Below, piece by piece: positions 7,706-15,380 of a stretch of DNA of 18,360 bases (positions are counted from its first letter, which is position 1; the number at the start of each line of letters is the position of its first letter). Made by a program: the position numbers and the translations under genes. Source of the DNA: Tateyamaria sp. (GTDB lineage Bacteria > Pseudomonadota > Alphaproteobacteria > Rhodobacterales > Rhodobacteraceae); assembly GCA_018668195.1 (NCBI GenBank), contig JABITU010000270.1:1-18360 (forward strand), in the 5' to 3' direction. The notes under the pieces were generated by a model, which did not search any database, had not been told where the DNA came from, and saw nothing but the letters and a program-made list of their open reading frames with translations.

Positions 7706-9087
7706 CACTCGACATTCCAACAGGCACAGATGATATCCTTACATCCGATAGCCACCTGATCCAATCCTTCGCCAATCTGCATGGCCTGAAACAACAAGAC
7801 GCGCGCACAGCCATCGTTGGCGCAAAGGGCGCGATGGTCACGGACAGCGAGGGCAACGAGCTGATTGACGGCATCGGCGGCCTTTGGTGTGTGAATGTCG
7901 GCCATGGCCGCACAGAAATTATCGACGCAATCACAGAACAGCTGAAAACGCTGGACTACTATTCAACCTTTTACAACTTCACTCACCCCGCGGCGGCTGA
8001 ATTGGCAAAAAAGGTCACGTCATTGGCGCCTGATAGTCTGAACCACGTCTATTTTGCCAACTCTGGGTCGGTGGCTAACGACACGGCAGTGCGAATGCTA
8101 CACCACTACAATAACCTGAAAGGACGTCCGAACAAAAAGCAGATCTTGTCACGTGTTGGGGCGTATCACGGCTCCACTTACCTCGCGATGGCCTTAACAA
8201 CGCCCGCTTATTCCGAGGACTGGGACACGGCCGCAAACGGGCTCGTGCATCACCTCCGCTCGCCTTACCAGTATCGCGAAGGCGAGGACGGTATGACAGA
8301 GGCAGAGTTCCTTGAGGTGCTGGCCAAAGACATGACCGATACAATTGAACGTGTTGGCGCAGACAATATCGCAGGCTTTTTTGCAGAGCCGATCATGGGC
8401 GCTGGTGGCGTGCTGGTCGCGCCAAAAGGCTACCACAAACGGATGCATGAAATTACCAAACAGCACGACATCATGTATGTCGCCGACGAAGTGGTAACCG
8501 CTTGGGGGCGGCTTGGCGAAATGTTCTCGTCCGAAGCGATTTTCGGAATGGTGCCAGATATTATTTGTACGGCCAAAGGCATCACGTCCGGCTATCAACC
8601 GCTGTCGGCGACGATCATTTCAGATGAAATTTACGACGTGATTTCGGGGCCAGATGCGATGTTCTTGCACGGTATGACCTATTCCAGCCATCCAGCCGCT
8701 TGCGCTGCTGGCCTTGCGAACATCAAAATTCTTGAGGACGAGGATATTCCCGGTCGTGTAAAAACCACCGGCAAGATTTTCGAAAATGCGCTGCGCGGTT
8801 TGATGGACATCGACATCGTCGGCGACGTGCGGGGCAGCCACTTTATGATGGGGCTGGAGTTCGTGTCTGACAAGGAAACCAAAGAGACGTTCTCGGACGA
8901 GGTAAACATCGGTCTGCAGTTGGCCAAGGCCTGTCAAAGGCGCGGTTTGATTGCACGGCCCTTGGGAAATATTCTGATCCTGTCACCGACGTTGATTATG
9001 GACGAGAAAATGATCATGGATATCGAGGGCATTCTGCGCGAAAGCATTGTTGAAACTGCTGCAAAGTTAAGGGCGCAAACGCCGTAA
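7702..9087 (+). CDS. Class III PLP-dependent aminotransferase, putative polyamine:pyruvate type
   Basis: Fold-type I omega-aminotransferase of 461 residues. PLP-binding features are SGSVANDTAVRM (phosphate-binding area), AYHGSTY, the cofactor-contacting Asp262 in VADEVVTAWGR, and the Schiff-base Lys292 in CTAKGITSGYQPLSA. The early motif GLWCVNVGHGR is common in putrescine- and beta-alanine-pyruvate aminotransferases such as SpuC. In this operon the likely reaction is transfer of the terminal amino group of putrescine or spermidine to pyruvate, giving an aminoaldehyde. Substrate choice is inferred from neighbours. The ATG overlaps the preceding stop by four bases. No aldehyde dehydrogenase for the next step is in the window, so the pathway must finish elsewhere. 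It is the last intact gene of the operon; no clear terminator follows. Confidence 0.92.
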   Translation: MTLDIPTGTDDILTSDSHLIQSFANLHGLKQQDARTAIVGAKGAMVTDSEGNELIDGIGGLWCVNVGHGRTEIIDAITEQLKTLDYYSTFYNFTHPAAAELAKKVTSLAPDSLNHVYFANSGSVANDTAVRMLHHYNNLKGRPNKKQILSRVGAYHGSTYLAMALTTPAYSEDWDTAANGLVHHLRSPYQYREGEDGMTEAEFLEVLAKDMTDTIERVGADNIAGFFAEPIMGAGGVLVAPKGYHKRMHEITKQHDIMYVADEVVTAWGRLGEMFSSEAIFGMVPDIICTAKGITSGYQPLSATIISDEIYDVISGPDAMFLHGMTYSSHPAACAAGLANIKILEDEDIPGRVKTTGKIFENALRGLMDIDIVGDVRGSHFMMGLEFVSDKETKETFSDEVNIGLQLAKACQRRGLIARPLGNILILSPTLIMDEKMIMDIEGILRESIVETAAKLRAQTP

Positions 9088-9150
9088 CACTTGCTTTTCA
9101 AAAACTGCATCTCATACTGAAGCCCACCAGATAAGCCGAGCTCTCTTGTA

Positions 9151-9196
9151 GTGTAAGATGCCATCGGGTCCAGAATCCTGACGACAATTCTTACAC
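9151..9196. repeat. Short inverted repeat before the oxygenase remnant
   Basis: GTGTAAGA (9151-9158) and TCTTACAC (9189-9196) are perfect inverted copies separated by 30 bases, in the 123-base gap after the aminotransferase. The right copy ends 14 bases before the start of the truncated oxygenase gene, beside GGAGA. It may be a leftover operator of the decayed gene. Eight-base arms could also arise by chance. Confidence 0.3.
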
Positions 9197-9210
9197 ACGG
9201 AGACCTCAAC

Positions 9211-9531
9211 ATGAGCATGTCACGGACACTTCTCAGCGGCGACCAGATTGCCAAAGTTAGGGTACCGCCAGAGGAAACATCGTGGTTGCCGAATAAGGCA
9301 TTTACGTCGCCTCAGGTCATTGATCTCAAAGTCGATAAAATATTCACGAAAACGTGGATAAGTTCTGGTTTTGAGGCGGATATTGCTACGGTTGGCGCGG
9401 ACACCAAGTTTGTGCTGCATAGCGATTACCATCCTGATCAGCATCATTTTTCTGTCATACTCGAACTTGGCAACCCACAAAGCCCTCTGTCAAAAACGAT
9501 TTGTCAAATCATTACAAAAAGGAACACATGA
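9211..9531 (+). pseudogene. N-terminal remnant of a Rieske-type aromatic ring-hydroxylating oxygenase
   Basis: The frame opens at an ATG with GGAGA eight bases upstream. For about 65 codons it resembles the start of Rieske oxygenase alpha subunits: LLSGDQIAKVRVPPEETSWL, then FTSPQVIDLKVDKIFTKTW and GFEADIATVGAD. This is the stretch just before the Rieske domain, comparable with YTSPDFVEAELEHIFSKDW in the intact gene at 11921. After about position 9405 the homology stops. The rest (HSDYHPDQHHF and on to the stop at 9531) contains no CxH/CxxH iron-sulfur site and no mononuclear iron site. The gene has lost roughly 300 codons and cannot encode an active enzyme. The frame ends over the start of the next remnant. 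Confidence 0.72.
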
Positions 9532-10210
9532 TGTCAGCGAAACAAGCGTGTTTGATAATCGGTGCGGGGACGACACGGGATCAGCCGTTGCACGCGCCTT
9601 TGCGCAAGAAGGTATGGTTGTGTGTTTGGTGCGCCGCCCGCGACACGCTGATGCGCTTGAAACATTGGCGCAATCCATTCGAGACAGCGGCGGCGAAGCC
9701 ATTGCAATGCCTGCTGATGCGCGCGACGAAGACGCGATGATCGCCCTGATTGAGCACATTGAAAAGGATGTAGCCCCTATCGAGGTCGCAGTTTTTAACA
9801 TCGGCGCAAATGTGCGGTTCTCCATTACTGAGACAACATCGCGCGTCTACCGCAAGGTTTGGGAAATGGCCTGTTTCGCAGGGTTTCTTATGGGGCGTGA
9901 AGTGGCAGGCAAGATGCTGACCCGTGGGCACGGAACGATCATCTTTACAGGAGCATCCGCTAGCATGCGCGGACGCGACGGTTTTTCTGCGTTCTCGGGT
10001 GCTAAACATGCACTGCGCGCATTAGCACAATCAATGGCACGCGAGTTGGGGCCAAAGAACATCCATGTGGCCCATACCGTGATTGATGGCGCGATAGATT
10101 CAAACTTCATTCGTGAAAATGTCCCAAACGTGGATGAGTTGCGCGAAAAAGATGCGCTTTTGAATCCTGACGCAATCGCGCAAAATTATGTCATGCCGCA
10201 CAGCCAACCT
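9531..10210 (+). pseudogene. Short-chain dehydrogenase/reductase, frameshifted and C-terminally truncated
   Basis: The original start is probably the ATG at 9531 (or 9528), with AAAAAGGA just upstream. The frame begins MSAKQACLIIGAG, a Rossmann nucleotide-binding strand. At the GGGG run 9566-9569 one G appears to be missing: after GAG the protein continues in another frame as DDTGSAVARAFAQEG, restoring the expected GAGDDTG motif. The rest is a recognisable SDR: NIGANVRFSI, the Ser-Tyr-Lys region altered to FTGASASMRGRDGFSAFSGAK (Phe where the catalytic Tyr would be, which I recall as normal for this subfamily), and the tail LLNPDAIAQNYVMPHSQP. Homology ends at about 10210, where family members have about 15 more residues. 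The open frame then runs through unrelated sequence to a stop at 10345. Confidence 0.8.
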
Positions 10211-10304
10211 AACCCGGCACCCCGTCTGAATAGCGCCTTAACCGAGCCACAGCCGCCTCAGCAGGCAAGCAGCCGCCTAACCGCATGCCAAACCAAACAT
10301 GTTT

Positions 10305-10343
10305 GCCCGCCTGACCGGCGCCTATTACCACAACATGAGACAT
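10305..10343 (-). pseudogene. First 13 codons of a flavoprotein (ferredoxin-reductase-like), truncated
   Basis: On the minus strand an ATG at 10343 begins MSHVVVIGAGQAG, the FAD-binding GxGxxG signature at the exact N-terminus, as in ferredoxin-NAD(P) reductases that serve Rieske oxygenases. AAGAGG lies 11 bases upstream (10355-10360). After residue 13 the frame loses all resemblance and stops at 10209. It is therefore a gene start cut off within 40 bases. The match is short, so the exact family is uncertain. Its presence beside remnants of a Rieske oxygenase and an SDR supports a decayed oxygenase cluster. Confidence 0.5.
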
Positions 10344-10460
10344 GATCAGAAACACCTCTTTTTAGTAGTGAATTATGTTTTGAACTCGCATGAATGAGGC
10401 TTGAGACACGCATTTGTTCCATTGACAGATATTCAGAAAGAGCGCTTTGCGCCGATCAGT

Positions 10461-11711
10461 TCACGCCCTGCGTTGATGATGCTGCAGATAGCTTTCTTGG
10501 ATGGCGATCTGATCCACAACAAATTTGGCATCGTGCCACACGCCCCAGATAAAGGATGAGCCTCTGCGCGATTGCCACGGCAAACCTACGAAATAAAGTC
10601 CCGGTACCTTTGAGACGCCGCGTTGATGAGTCGGTCTGCCGACCTCGTCTAGCGCGTCGGCGGCGTGCAACCAGCTGTAATCAAACTTGAACCCGGTCGC
10701 CCAGATGATCGTAGTGATGCCCCGTTCGGCAAGGTTCAGTGATCTGATCGGATTTGCGACACAGGCGGGGTCATCGGGGAGATCCCAGGCTTCTGGCTCG
10801 GGCGGCAGGTCAATCCCGGTGCGTTCGATGTAATCGTCAGCTGCTTTCATCAAGGACCGATAGTTGTCATCACCCGCGTTGATGTTCGTCTTAAGATCAT
10901 CGGCGATATGCAGCGTGCCGTCTTCAAATCCGCTGGTCATCCCCAAAAGTGTAATACCCCGCTCTGCCAGTCGCCGGAAATCAACGGTTTTGCCCCCATG
11001 TGCGCCGCTGACGGCGATGGTCACATGTTCAGTGCCAGGAGCAGGCGTGTCCATGTTCCAGATACCCAGAACACCGAGCCACCAGCAATTGTCACGTCCG
11101 CGATAGCGCCGGAACGGTCGATCGTGCGGACCGATAGAAAAATATACGTCTCGCCCAGCATCGTTCAATTCGGCTACAATTTGTGAGCCCGATGACCCCC
11201 CCCCGATGACCAGCACAGCCCCCTCGGCCAAGGTCTGCGCGTTCCGATAAGCGGTAGAATGCATTTGTGTGACCTCTGCCGCATCCGGCACGATAGGAGG
11301 TATGGAGGGCTTCTGAAACGGACCGGTGGCGCTAACCACATTGAGAGCATCAAATTCGCCATCCGACGTTTGCACGTGGAAACCAGCGCGACCCGCGTGC
11401 GGCGTTACCGCCTCGACGGTGATGCCGGTCCGCACAGGTGCGTCAATCATGCGGGCATAGTCTTCGAAATAGGTGGCAACGCTTTCCTTGTCGGCAAAGG
11501 CGTCGTCATCACACGAAAAGGCCATGCCCGGAAAACGGTCATGCCACGCCGGGCCGTTGGCGACCAAGGAGTCCCACCGCTCGGATCGCCAGCGTTCTGC
11601 AATGCGACCACGCTCAAGGACGACATGCTCAACACCTTGTTTTCGCAGGTGTTCACTGGTGGCAACGCCGCCTTGGCCCGCGCCGATAACAAGAGTGTTG
11701 ATCTTTTCCAT
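10461..11711 (-). CDS. Flavin-containing monooxygenase-like NAD(P)/FAD oxidoreductase
   Basis: Two-dinucleotide-domain flavoprotein of 416 residues. The FAD motif is VIGAGQGG (8-15); a second GxGxxG, VIGGGSSGS (168-176), is for NADPH; the C-terminal ATGFKFDYSWL segment is typical of FMO/CzcO-type enzymes. The region around QMHSTAYRN resembles the linker motif of class B monooxygenases. Such proteins oxygenate a soft nucleophile or carbonyl using NADPH and oxygen. They are not the usual electron-transfer reductases of Rieske enzymes, although a reductase-like role cannot be excluded. The ATG at 11711 has AAAAGG upstream. It is transcribed away from the first Rieske gene and shares a 209-base intergenic region with it, which suggests joint regulation and a role in the same pathway. 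Confidence 0.85.
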   Translation of the reverse strand: MEKINTLVIGAGQGGVATSEHLRKQGVEHVVLERGRIAERWRSERWDSLVANGPAWHDRFPGMAFSCDDDAFADKESVATYFEDYARMIDAPVRTGITVEAVTPHAGRAGFHVQTSDGEFDALNVVSATGPFQKPSIPPIVPDAAEVTQMHSTAYRNAQTLAEGAVLVIGGGSSGSQIVAELNDAGRDVYFSIGPHDRPFRRYRGRDNCWWLGVLGIWNMDTPAPGTEHVTIAVSGAHGGKTVDFRRLAERGITLLGMTSGFEDGTLHIADDLKTNINAGDDNYRSLMKAADDYIERTGIDLPPEPEAWDLPDDPACVANPIRSLNLAERGITTIIWATGFKFDYSWLHAADALDEVGRPTHQRGVSKVPGLYFVGLPWQSRRGSSFIWGVWHDAKFVVDQIAIQESYLQHHQRRA

Positions 11712-11801
11712 AGCAACGCCTTTTCTGTTTCAACCTGACGACTAACGCAGGGCGTGCGGCGATACCAACCAATCATTTACGAAGCAGTGGTTTTGATTTG
11801 C

Positions 11802-11837
11802 CTAAGACAACTAAGTTTTTGACTAAGCAACGGTAAG
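11802..11837. promoter_or_regulatory. CTAAG repeat array between divergent oxygenase genes
   Basis: CTAAG occurs at 11802, 11811 and 11823, and TAAG again at 11834, giving four near-identical elements spaced 9 to 12 bases apart, about one helical turn. They lie in the middle of the 209-base region between the flavin monooxygenase and the first Rieske gene. They could be a regulator-binding array, perhaps for the LysR protein encoded at 15381; that link is speculative. Confidence 0.3.
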
Positions 11838-11920
11838 TTATCGGTACACTTTCTTTTGTGCGAATGTGGCGGCACGCTGCATTCAAAGACGACTGTTGAC
11901 TCGCCCGAGGAGAGACGCCC

Positions 11921-13066
11921 ATGCCCAAAGATCATATCGATCCGATCACCGCTTTGCGTGACAACACCGCGGTTCCGTTTGAACGCGCCCGGGCTATGCC
12001 CACCGAGGTTTATACTTCACCCGATTTCGTCGAGGCAGAGCTGGAGCATATCTTTAGCAAAGACTGGTACTGCGTGGGGCGTGCGGACGCGCTTTCGGCG
12101 GCTGGTGACTATGTGTCTGCTGAACTGGCTGGCCAGCCGATCGTCGTGCTGCGCGACCGCGAAGGGACCTTGCGCGCCATGAGCAATGTCTGCCTGCACC
12201 GGATGTCGACCCTGCTGCACGGACGCGGTAACGCCAAGACCATCGTATGCCCTTATCACGCTTGGACGTACAATCTGGATGGCAAGCTGCGCGGCGCGCC
12301 AGCGATGACGCAGAACGAAGGGTTTTGCAAAGACCATTACAAGTTGCCACAGGTGCGGTGCGAAGAATGGCTCGGCTGGGTTTTTGTTGGCCTTGATACC
12401 GACGCGGCACCGGTTGCCGATCAACTGTCGGAGGTCGCTGAGATGATCTCGGGTTATGATATGGCCAATTATTCCGAGTCGTTTTACGAGGAACACGTCT
12501 GGGACACCAACTGGAAAGTGTTGGCTGAGAATTTTATGGAAAGCTACCACCTGCCTGTCTGCCATGCAGGCACGATTGGCGGGTTGTCCAAGCTGGAAGA
12601 CATGATCTGCCCACCCGGGCGTACGGCCTTTAACTACCACACGATCCTCAAGGATGAATCCCTGCGTATCGCCATGGCGCACCCAACAAAGAATGACCGA
12701 TTGAAGGGCGAGGAGCGGCGAACAACCTATCTGCTAGCGCTCTATCCAAGCTTGATGATCACGCTCACGCCGGGCTATTTTTGGTACATATCGTTGCACC
12801 CCAAGGGCCCCGGACAGGTGCACATCAGGTTTGGTGGTGGCATGTCCAATGATTTCGCCGATGATCCTGACACGGACGAAAATTTCGCCCAACTCAAGAC
12901 CCTGCTCGACGACGTAAATATCGAGGATCGTGGCTGCACGGAAAAGGTCTTTCGTGGCCTGTGTTCAGATGCGGCAACCCCCGGCCACCTGAGCCATCTG
13001 GAGCGTCCGAACTATGATTTCGCGCAATACCTGATGGCAAAAATCGACGCGGGACAAGGAACCTGA
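11921..13066 (+). CDS. Rieske [2Fe-2S] oxygenase alpha subunit 1 (GbcA/CntA-like)
   Basis: Terminal oxygenase of 381 residues, close to the usual single-component alpha subunit length. The Rieske cluster ligands are Cys91, His93, Cys110 and His113 (CLHRMSTLLH and VCPYHAW). The catalytic domain has NWKVLAENFMESYHLPVCH, giving iron ligands His210 and His215, with Asp336 (VNIEDRG) as the likely third. The residue bridging the two metal centres is Glu207, where naphthalene dioxygenase has Asp. From memory this is a trait of carnitine monooxygenase and glycine-betaine-type oxygenases that cleave C-N bonds. A substrate with a methylated or quaternary nitrogen is therefore favoured but unproven. No beta subunit and no flavin/ferredoxin reductase gene is adjacent. 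The ATG follows GAGGAGAG. RidA follows immediately. Confidence 0.92.
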   Translation: MPKDHIDPITALRDNTAVPFERARAMPTEVYTSPDFVEAELEHIFSKDWYCVGRADALSAAGDYVSAELAGQPIVVLRDREGTLRAMSNVCLHRMSTLLHGRGNAKTIVCPYHAWTYNLDGKLRGAPAMTQNEGFCKDHYKLPQVRCEEWLGWVFVGLDTDAAPVADQLSEVAEMISGYDMANYSESFYEEHVWDTNWKVLAENFMESYHLPVCHAGTIGGLSKLEDMICPPGRTAFNYHTILKDESLRIAMAHPTKNDRLKGEERRTTYLLALYPSLMITLTPGYFWYISLHPKGPGQVHIRFGGGMSNDFADDPDTDENFAQLKTLLDDVNIEDRGCTEKVFRGLCSDAATPGHLSHLERPNYDFAQYLMAKIDAGQGT

Positions 13067-13067
13067 C

Positions 13068-13484
13068 ATGGCACACACACGCATTCGCCCCTTTAACACC
13101 CGCGAGACCTATCCAGAGCAGGCATTGGACAATGATCTGTGTCAGGCAGTCGTCACGCACGGGGGCAAGACAGTCTGGATGCGGGGCCAATGCCCGCAAA
13201 ACCTCGACGATGCCGTCAATCTCGACAGCCACGATCCCGTCGAGCAGACCCATAAGGTCATGCAGAACATCCGCCAGTTGATCAAAGAAGCGGGTGGACA
13301 GATGGAGCATCTGGTCAAGGTGGTCGTCTATATTACGGACGTGCGTCACCGCGAGGCAGTCTATCGCACGATGGGCGAATATATTCAGGGCGTGCATCCG
13401 GTCTCCACCGGTTTGGTGGTGCAGGCGCTCGCCCGGCCCGAATGGCTGGTGGAGATTGATGCCACCGCTGTGATCCCGGATTAA
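13068..13484 (+). CDS. RidA/YjgF family protein (enamine/imine deaminase)
   Basis: Small cytoplasmic protein of 138 residues. RidA proteins speed hydrolysis of reactive enamines and imines to ketones and ammonia. The C-terminal ALARPEWLVEIDATAV aligns with the RidA active-site region: Arg123 corresponds to the essential Arg105 of E. coli RidA and Glu129 to Glu120, so imine hydrolysis is plausible. The internal segment IRQLIKEAGGQMEHLVKVVVYITD is a typical family signature. It starts one base after the Rieske 1 stop codon with AAGGA seven bases upstream, so both are made from one message. The position suggests it clears an imine or enamine formed when the oxygenase breaks a C-N bond. Confidence 0.9.
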   Translation: MAHTRIRPFNTRETYPEQALDNDLCQAVVTHGGKTVWMRGQCPQNLDDAVNLDSHDPVEQTHKVMQNIRQLIKEAGGQMEHLVKVVVYITDVRHREAVYRTMGEYIQGVHPVSTGLVVQALARPEWLVEIDATAVIPD

Positions 13485-13488
13485 GCCG

Positions 13489-14163
13489 ATGACATTTTCC
13501 CTTGTCGCGCGCTGCGCAGAAACCGGCATTTTCGGTATGGCAATCTCCTCGTCATCTCCGGCAGTAGCCGCGCGCTGTGCCTATGCCCGTGCAGGCGTGG
13601 GTGCTGTGGCCAGCCAGAATATCACCGACCCCACCTTGGGGCCGAAAACACTGGATGCAATGGAGCAGGGCTTGTCTGCGCTGGAGGCCGTAAGTGCCGT
13701 AGTGGCCGAGGCCGCGCATGTGCAATACCGTCAGATCATGGCGATTGACGCGGCGGGGCGCACGTCCATCCATTCAGGCGCAAACGTGCTCGGCAACTGG
13801 AACGAAGCACAGGGTCGCGATGTCGCCTCGAGCGGGAACCTGCTGGACAACGACCGCGTCCCCGCTGCCATCGTCGCAGGGTTTGAGACGGCGACGGGCC
13901 ATCTGGGTGATCGATTGATTGCGGCGATGAGCGCAGGCCTTGCCGCTGGCGGCGAAGCCGGACCGGTCCATTCAGCGGGCCTTTTGCTGGTGGATAAGGT
14001 GTCATGGCCGGTGGCCGAACTTCGTTGTGACTGGACCGAAGGCTGCCCCATCGAGGCGATTGCTACGGCTTGGACGGTCTACAAACCACAACTCGATGAC
14101 TACGTGCGCCGCGCGCTCGACCCATCACAAGCGCCGTCCTACGGCGTGCCGGGCGACCAGTAA
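13489..14163 (+). CDS. DUF1028 family protein (predicted Ntn-hydrolase fold)
   Basis: Protein of 224 residues beginning MTFSLVARCAETGIFGMAIS, then ARAGVGAVASQNITDPTLGP and GLSALEAV, the standard layout of DUF1028. The family is predicted to be related to N-terminal-nucleophile hydrolases, but to my knowledge its substrates are not established. It is often seen near amidohydrolases, RidA proteins and peptide transporters, as here. The ATG lies four bases after the RidA stop; no strong ribosome binding site is seen, so translation is probably coupled. An amide or peptide hydrolysis step in the pathway is a guess from fold and context. Confidence 0.88.
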   Translation: MTFSLVARCAETGIFGMAISSSSPAVAARCAYARAGVGAVASQNITDPTLGPKTLDAMEQGLSALEAVSAVVAEAAHVQYRQIMAIDAAGRTSIHSGANVLGNWNEAQGRDVASSGNLLDNDRVPAAIVAGFETATGHLGDRLIAAMSAGLAAGGEAGPVHSAGLLLVDKVSWPVAELRCDWTEGCPIEAIATAWTVYKPQLDDYVRRALDPSQAPSYGVPGDQ

Positions 14164-14202
14164 CATAATAAAAGTAACACAAAACAAATAAGGGAGGCAG
14201 CG

Positions 14203-15312
14203 ATGGGCTATTTACAAGACAAACTTCAGGACGCCGCGGCTCTGCCTGCAGACCGCCCAATGGGTATGCCAGGGGCGTTTTACACCTCGCAGGAACAGTT
14301 CGAACATGAAGCGCGCACCGTATTGCGGAGCGGCTGGCACTGCCTTGGCCGCGAAGACGAGATTCCTGAAATGGGCGATTTTTTCACCGCACAACTCCTC
14401 AATGAGCCGCTGTTGGTGGTGCGCGGAGAGGAAGGCATCGTGCGGGTTATGGCAAATGTCTGCCGTCACCGCGGCATGCCGCTTGCAGCCGGCCGAGGGA
14501 ACACCAAGCGTTTTGTGTGCAGCTATCACGCGTGGACTTATGGCCATGACGGGGCACTATTGCGTGCTCCGCGCATGCAGAACGCAGGCTTTGATGCCAA
14601 AGGCTGCAAGCTGCCTGAACACAAGGTTCAGCTTTGGAACGGGTTTATTTATGTGACCCTCGACCCCGATGAGCTGGACTTTGAACATCCCGAGCTGGAT
14701 GCCTTGCTATCGCCCTATGAGACGGGATCTTTCCGGTTGGTACATATGGCCGAGGAAGAATGGCACACCAATTGGAAATGCCTCGTTGAGAATTTCATGG
14801 AAGGCTATCATCTCAGTGTTGTGCATCCACGGACATTGCACGGCTACACGCCCACGGGTCTGTCACGTAAATTGGTGAGTGGGGACGGCTATACATCCTA
14901 TGCTGCCAATTACCCCGACAGCAGTGAACCGCGCGGAGACGGCGCGCCCGGGCTAAGCGAGGCTGAACGCAAACGATCCACACTTTTTGCCAAGTTCCCC
15001 ACGCAAGTTACCAGTCAGGCGGCCAGCCTGCTGGTCTCCCTGTCGATCTTTCCGATCCATGCCGGTTTGATCCGCGTGAAATGGACCATGTCAGTGTATC
15101 AGGACGATCTGGACGGGGACACTGTCCAGCAAAGGATTGCTCTATGGGAAGAAGTGAACCGCGAAGACCGTGAGAAGCTCGAGCGGATGCAAGTGGCATT
15201 GGCGTCCGCGCATGCGGTCGAGGGGCCTTTGGCGGAGGATGATTACGAAGGAACGGTGCGCGATTTCCAGACGTGGCTTGCCGCACGGGATGCGAGGTTA
15301 CCCGACGCATAA
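14203..15312 (+). CDS. Rieske [2Fe-2S] oxygenase alpha subunit 2
   Basis: Second terminal oxygenase, 369 residues and clearly diverged from the first. The Rieske ligands are Cys87, His89, Cys106 and His109 (CRHRGMPLAAG and VCSYHAW). The mononuclear iron site is NWKCLVENFMEGYHLSVVH with His203 and His208 and probably Asp322 (VNREDRE). Bridging residue Glu200 again is Glu rather than Asp, and both proteins share the VN-x-ED motif, so they likely belong to one subgroup while acting on different substrates or successive intermediates. A 39-base AT-rich gap with GGGAGG precedes the ATG. As with Rieske 1, no dedicated reductase is adjacent. Confidence 0.92.
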   Translation: MGYLQDKLQDAAALPADRPMGMPGAFYTSQEQFEHEARTVLRSGWHCLGREDEIPEMGDFFTAQLLNEPLLVVRGEEGIVRVMANVCRHRGMPLAAGRGNTKRFVCSYHAWTYGHDGALLRAPRMQNAGFDAKGCKLPEHKVQLWNGFIYVTLDPDELDFEHPELDALLSPYETGSFRLVHMAEEEWHTNWKCLVENFMEGYHLSVVHPRTLHGYTPTGLSRKLVSGDGYTSYAANYPDSSEPRGDGAPGLSEAERKRSTLFAKFPTQVTSQAASLLVSLSIFPIHAGLIRVKWTMSVYQDDLDGDTVQQRIALWEEVNREDREKLERMQVALASAHAVEGPLAEDDYEGTVRDFQTWLAARDARLPDA

Positions 15313-15380
15313 GGTGTTCACTGGTCCTTGATCGGAAAATCTGTTTTAGTTTGAGTCGGTACATAGTAAAGGAACAGAGT

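Noticed and set aside
9371..9568. N-terminal extension of the SDR frame with a hydrophobic, membrane-like stretch
   Set aside because: The stretch (residues about 14-32) comes from reading the oxygenase remnant out of frame. The true SDR start at 9531 lies in another frame before the one-base shift.
10207..10281. ACCTAAC and GCCTAAC resembling integron attC core ends (RYYYAAC)
   Set aside because: No matching GTTRRRY partner and no attC-like imperfect hairpin follow, and there is no integrase or gene cassette.
10434..10455. GCGC-TTT-GCGC mini-hairpin after the flavin monooxygenase stop
   Set aside because: Only a 4-bp stem with a weak T-rich tail on the minus strand; too weak to call a terminator.
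11259..11738. Open plus-strand frame of 159 codons
   Set aside because: Antisense to the flavin monooxygenase; the minus-strand protein has both dinucleotide-binding motifs, the plus-strand one has nothing recognisable.
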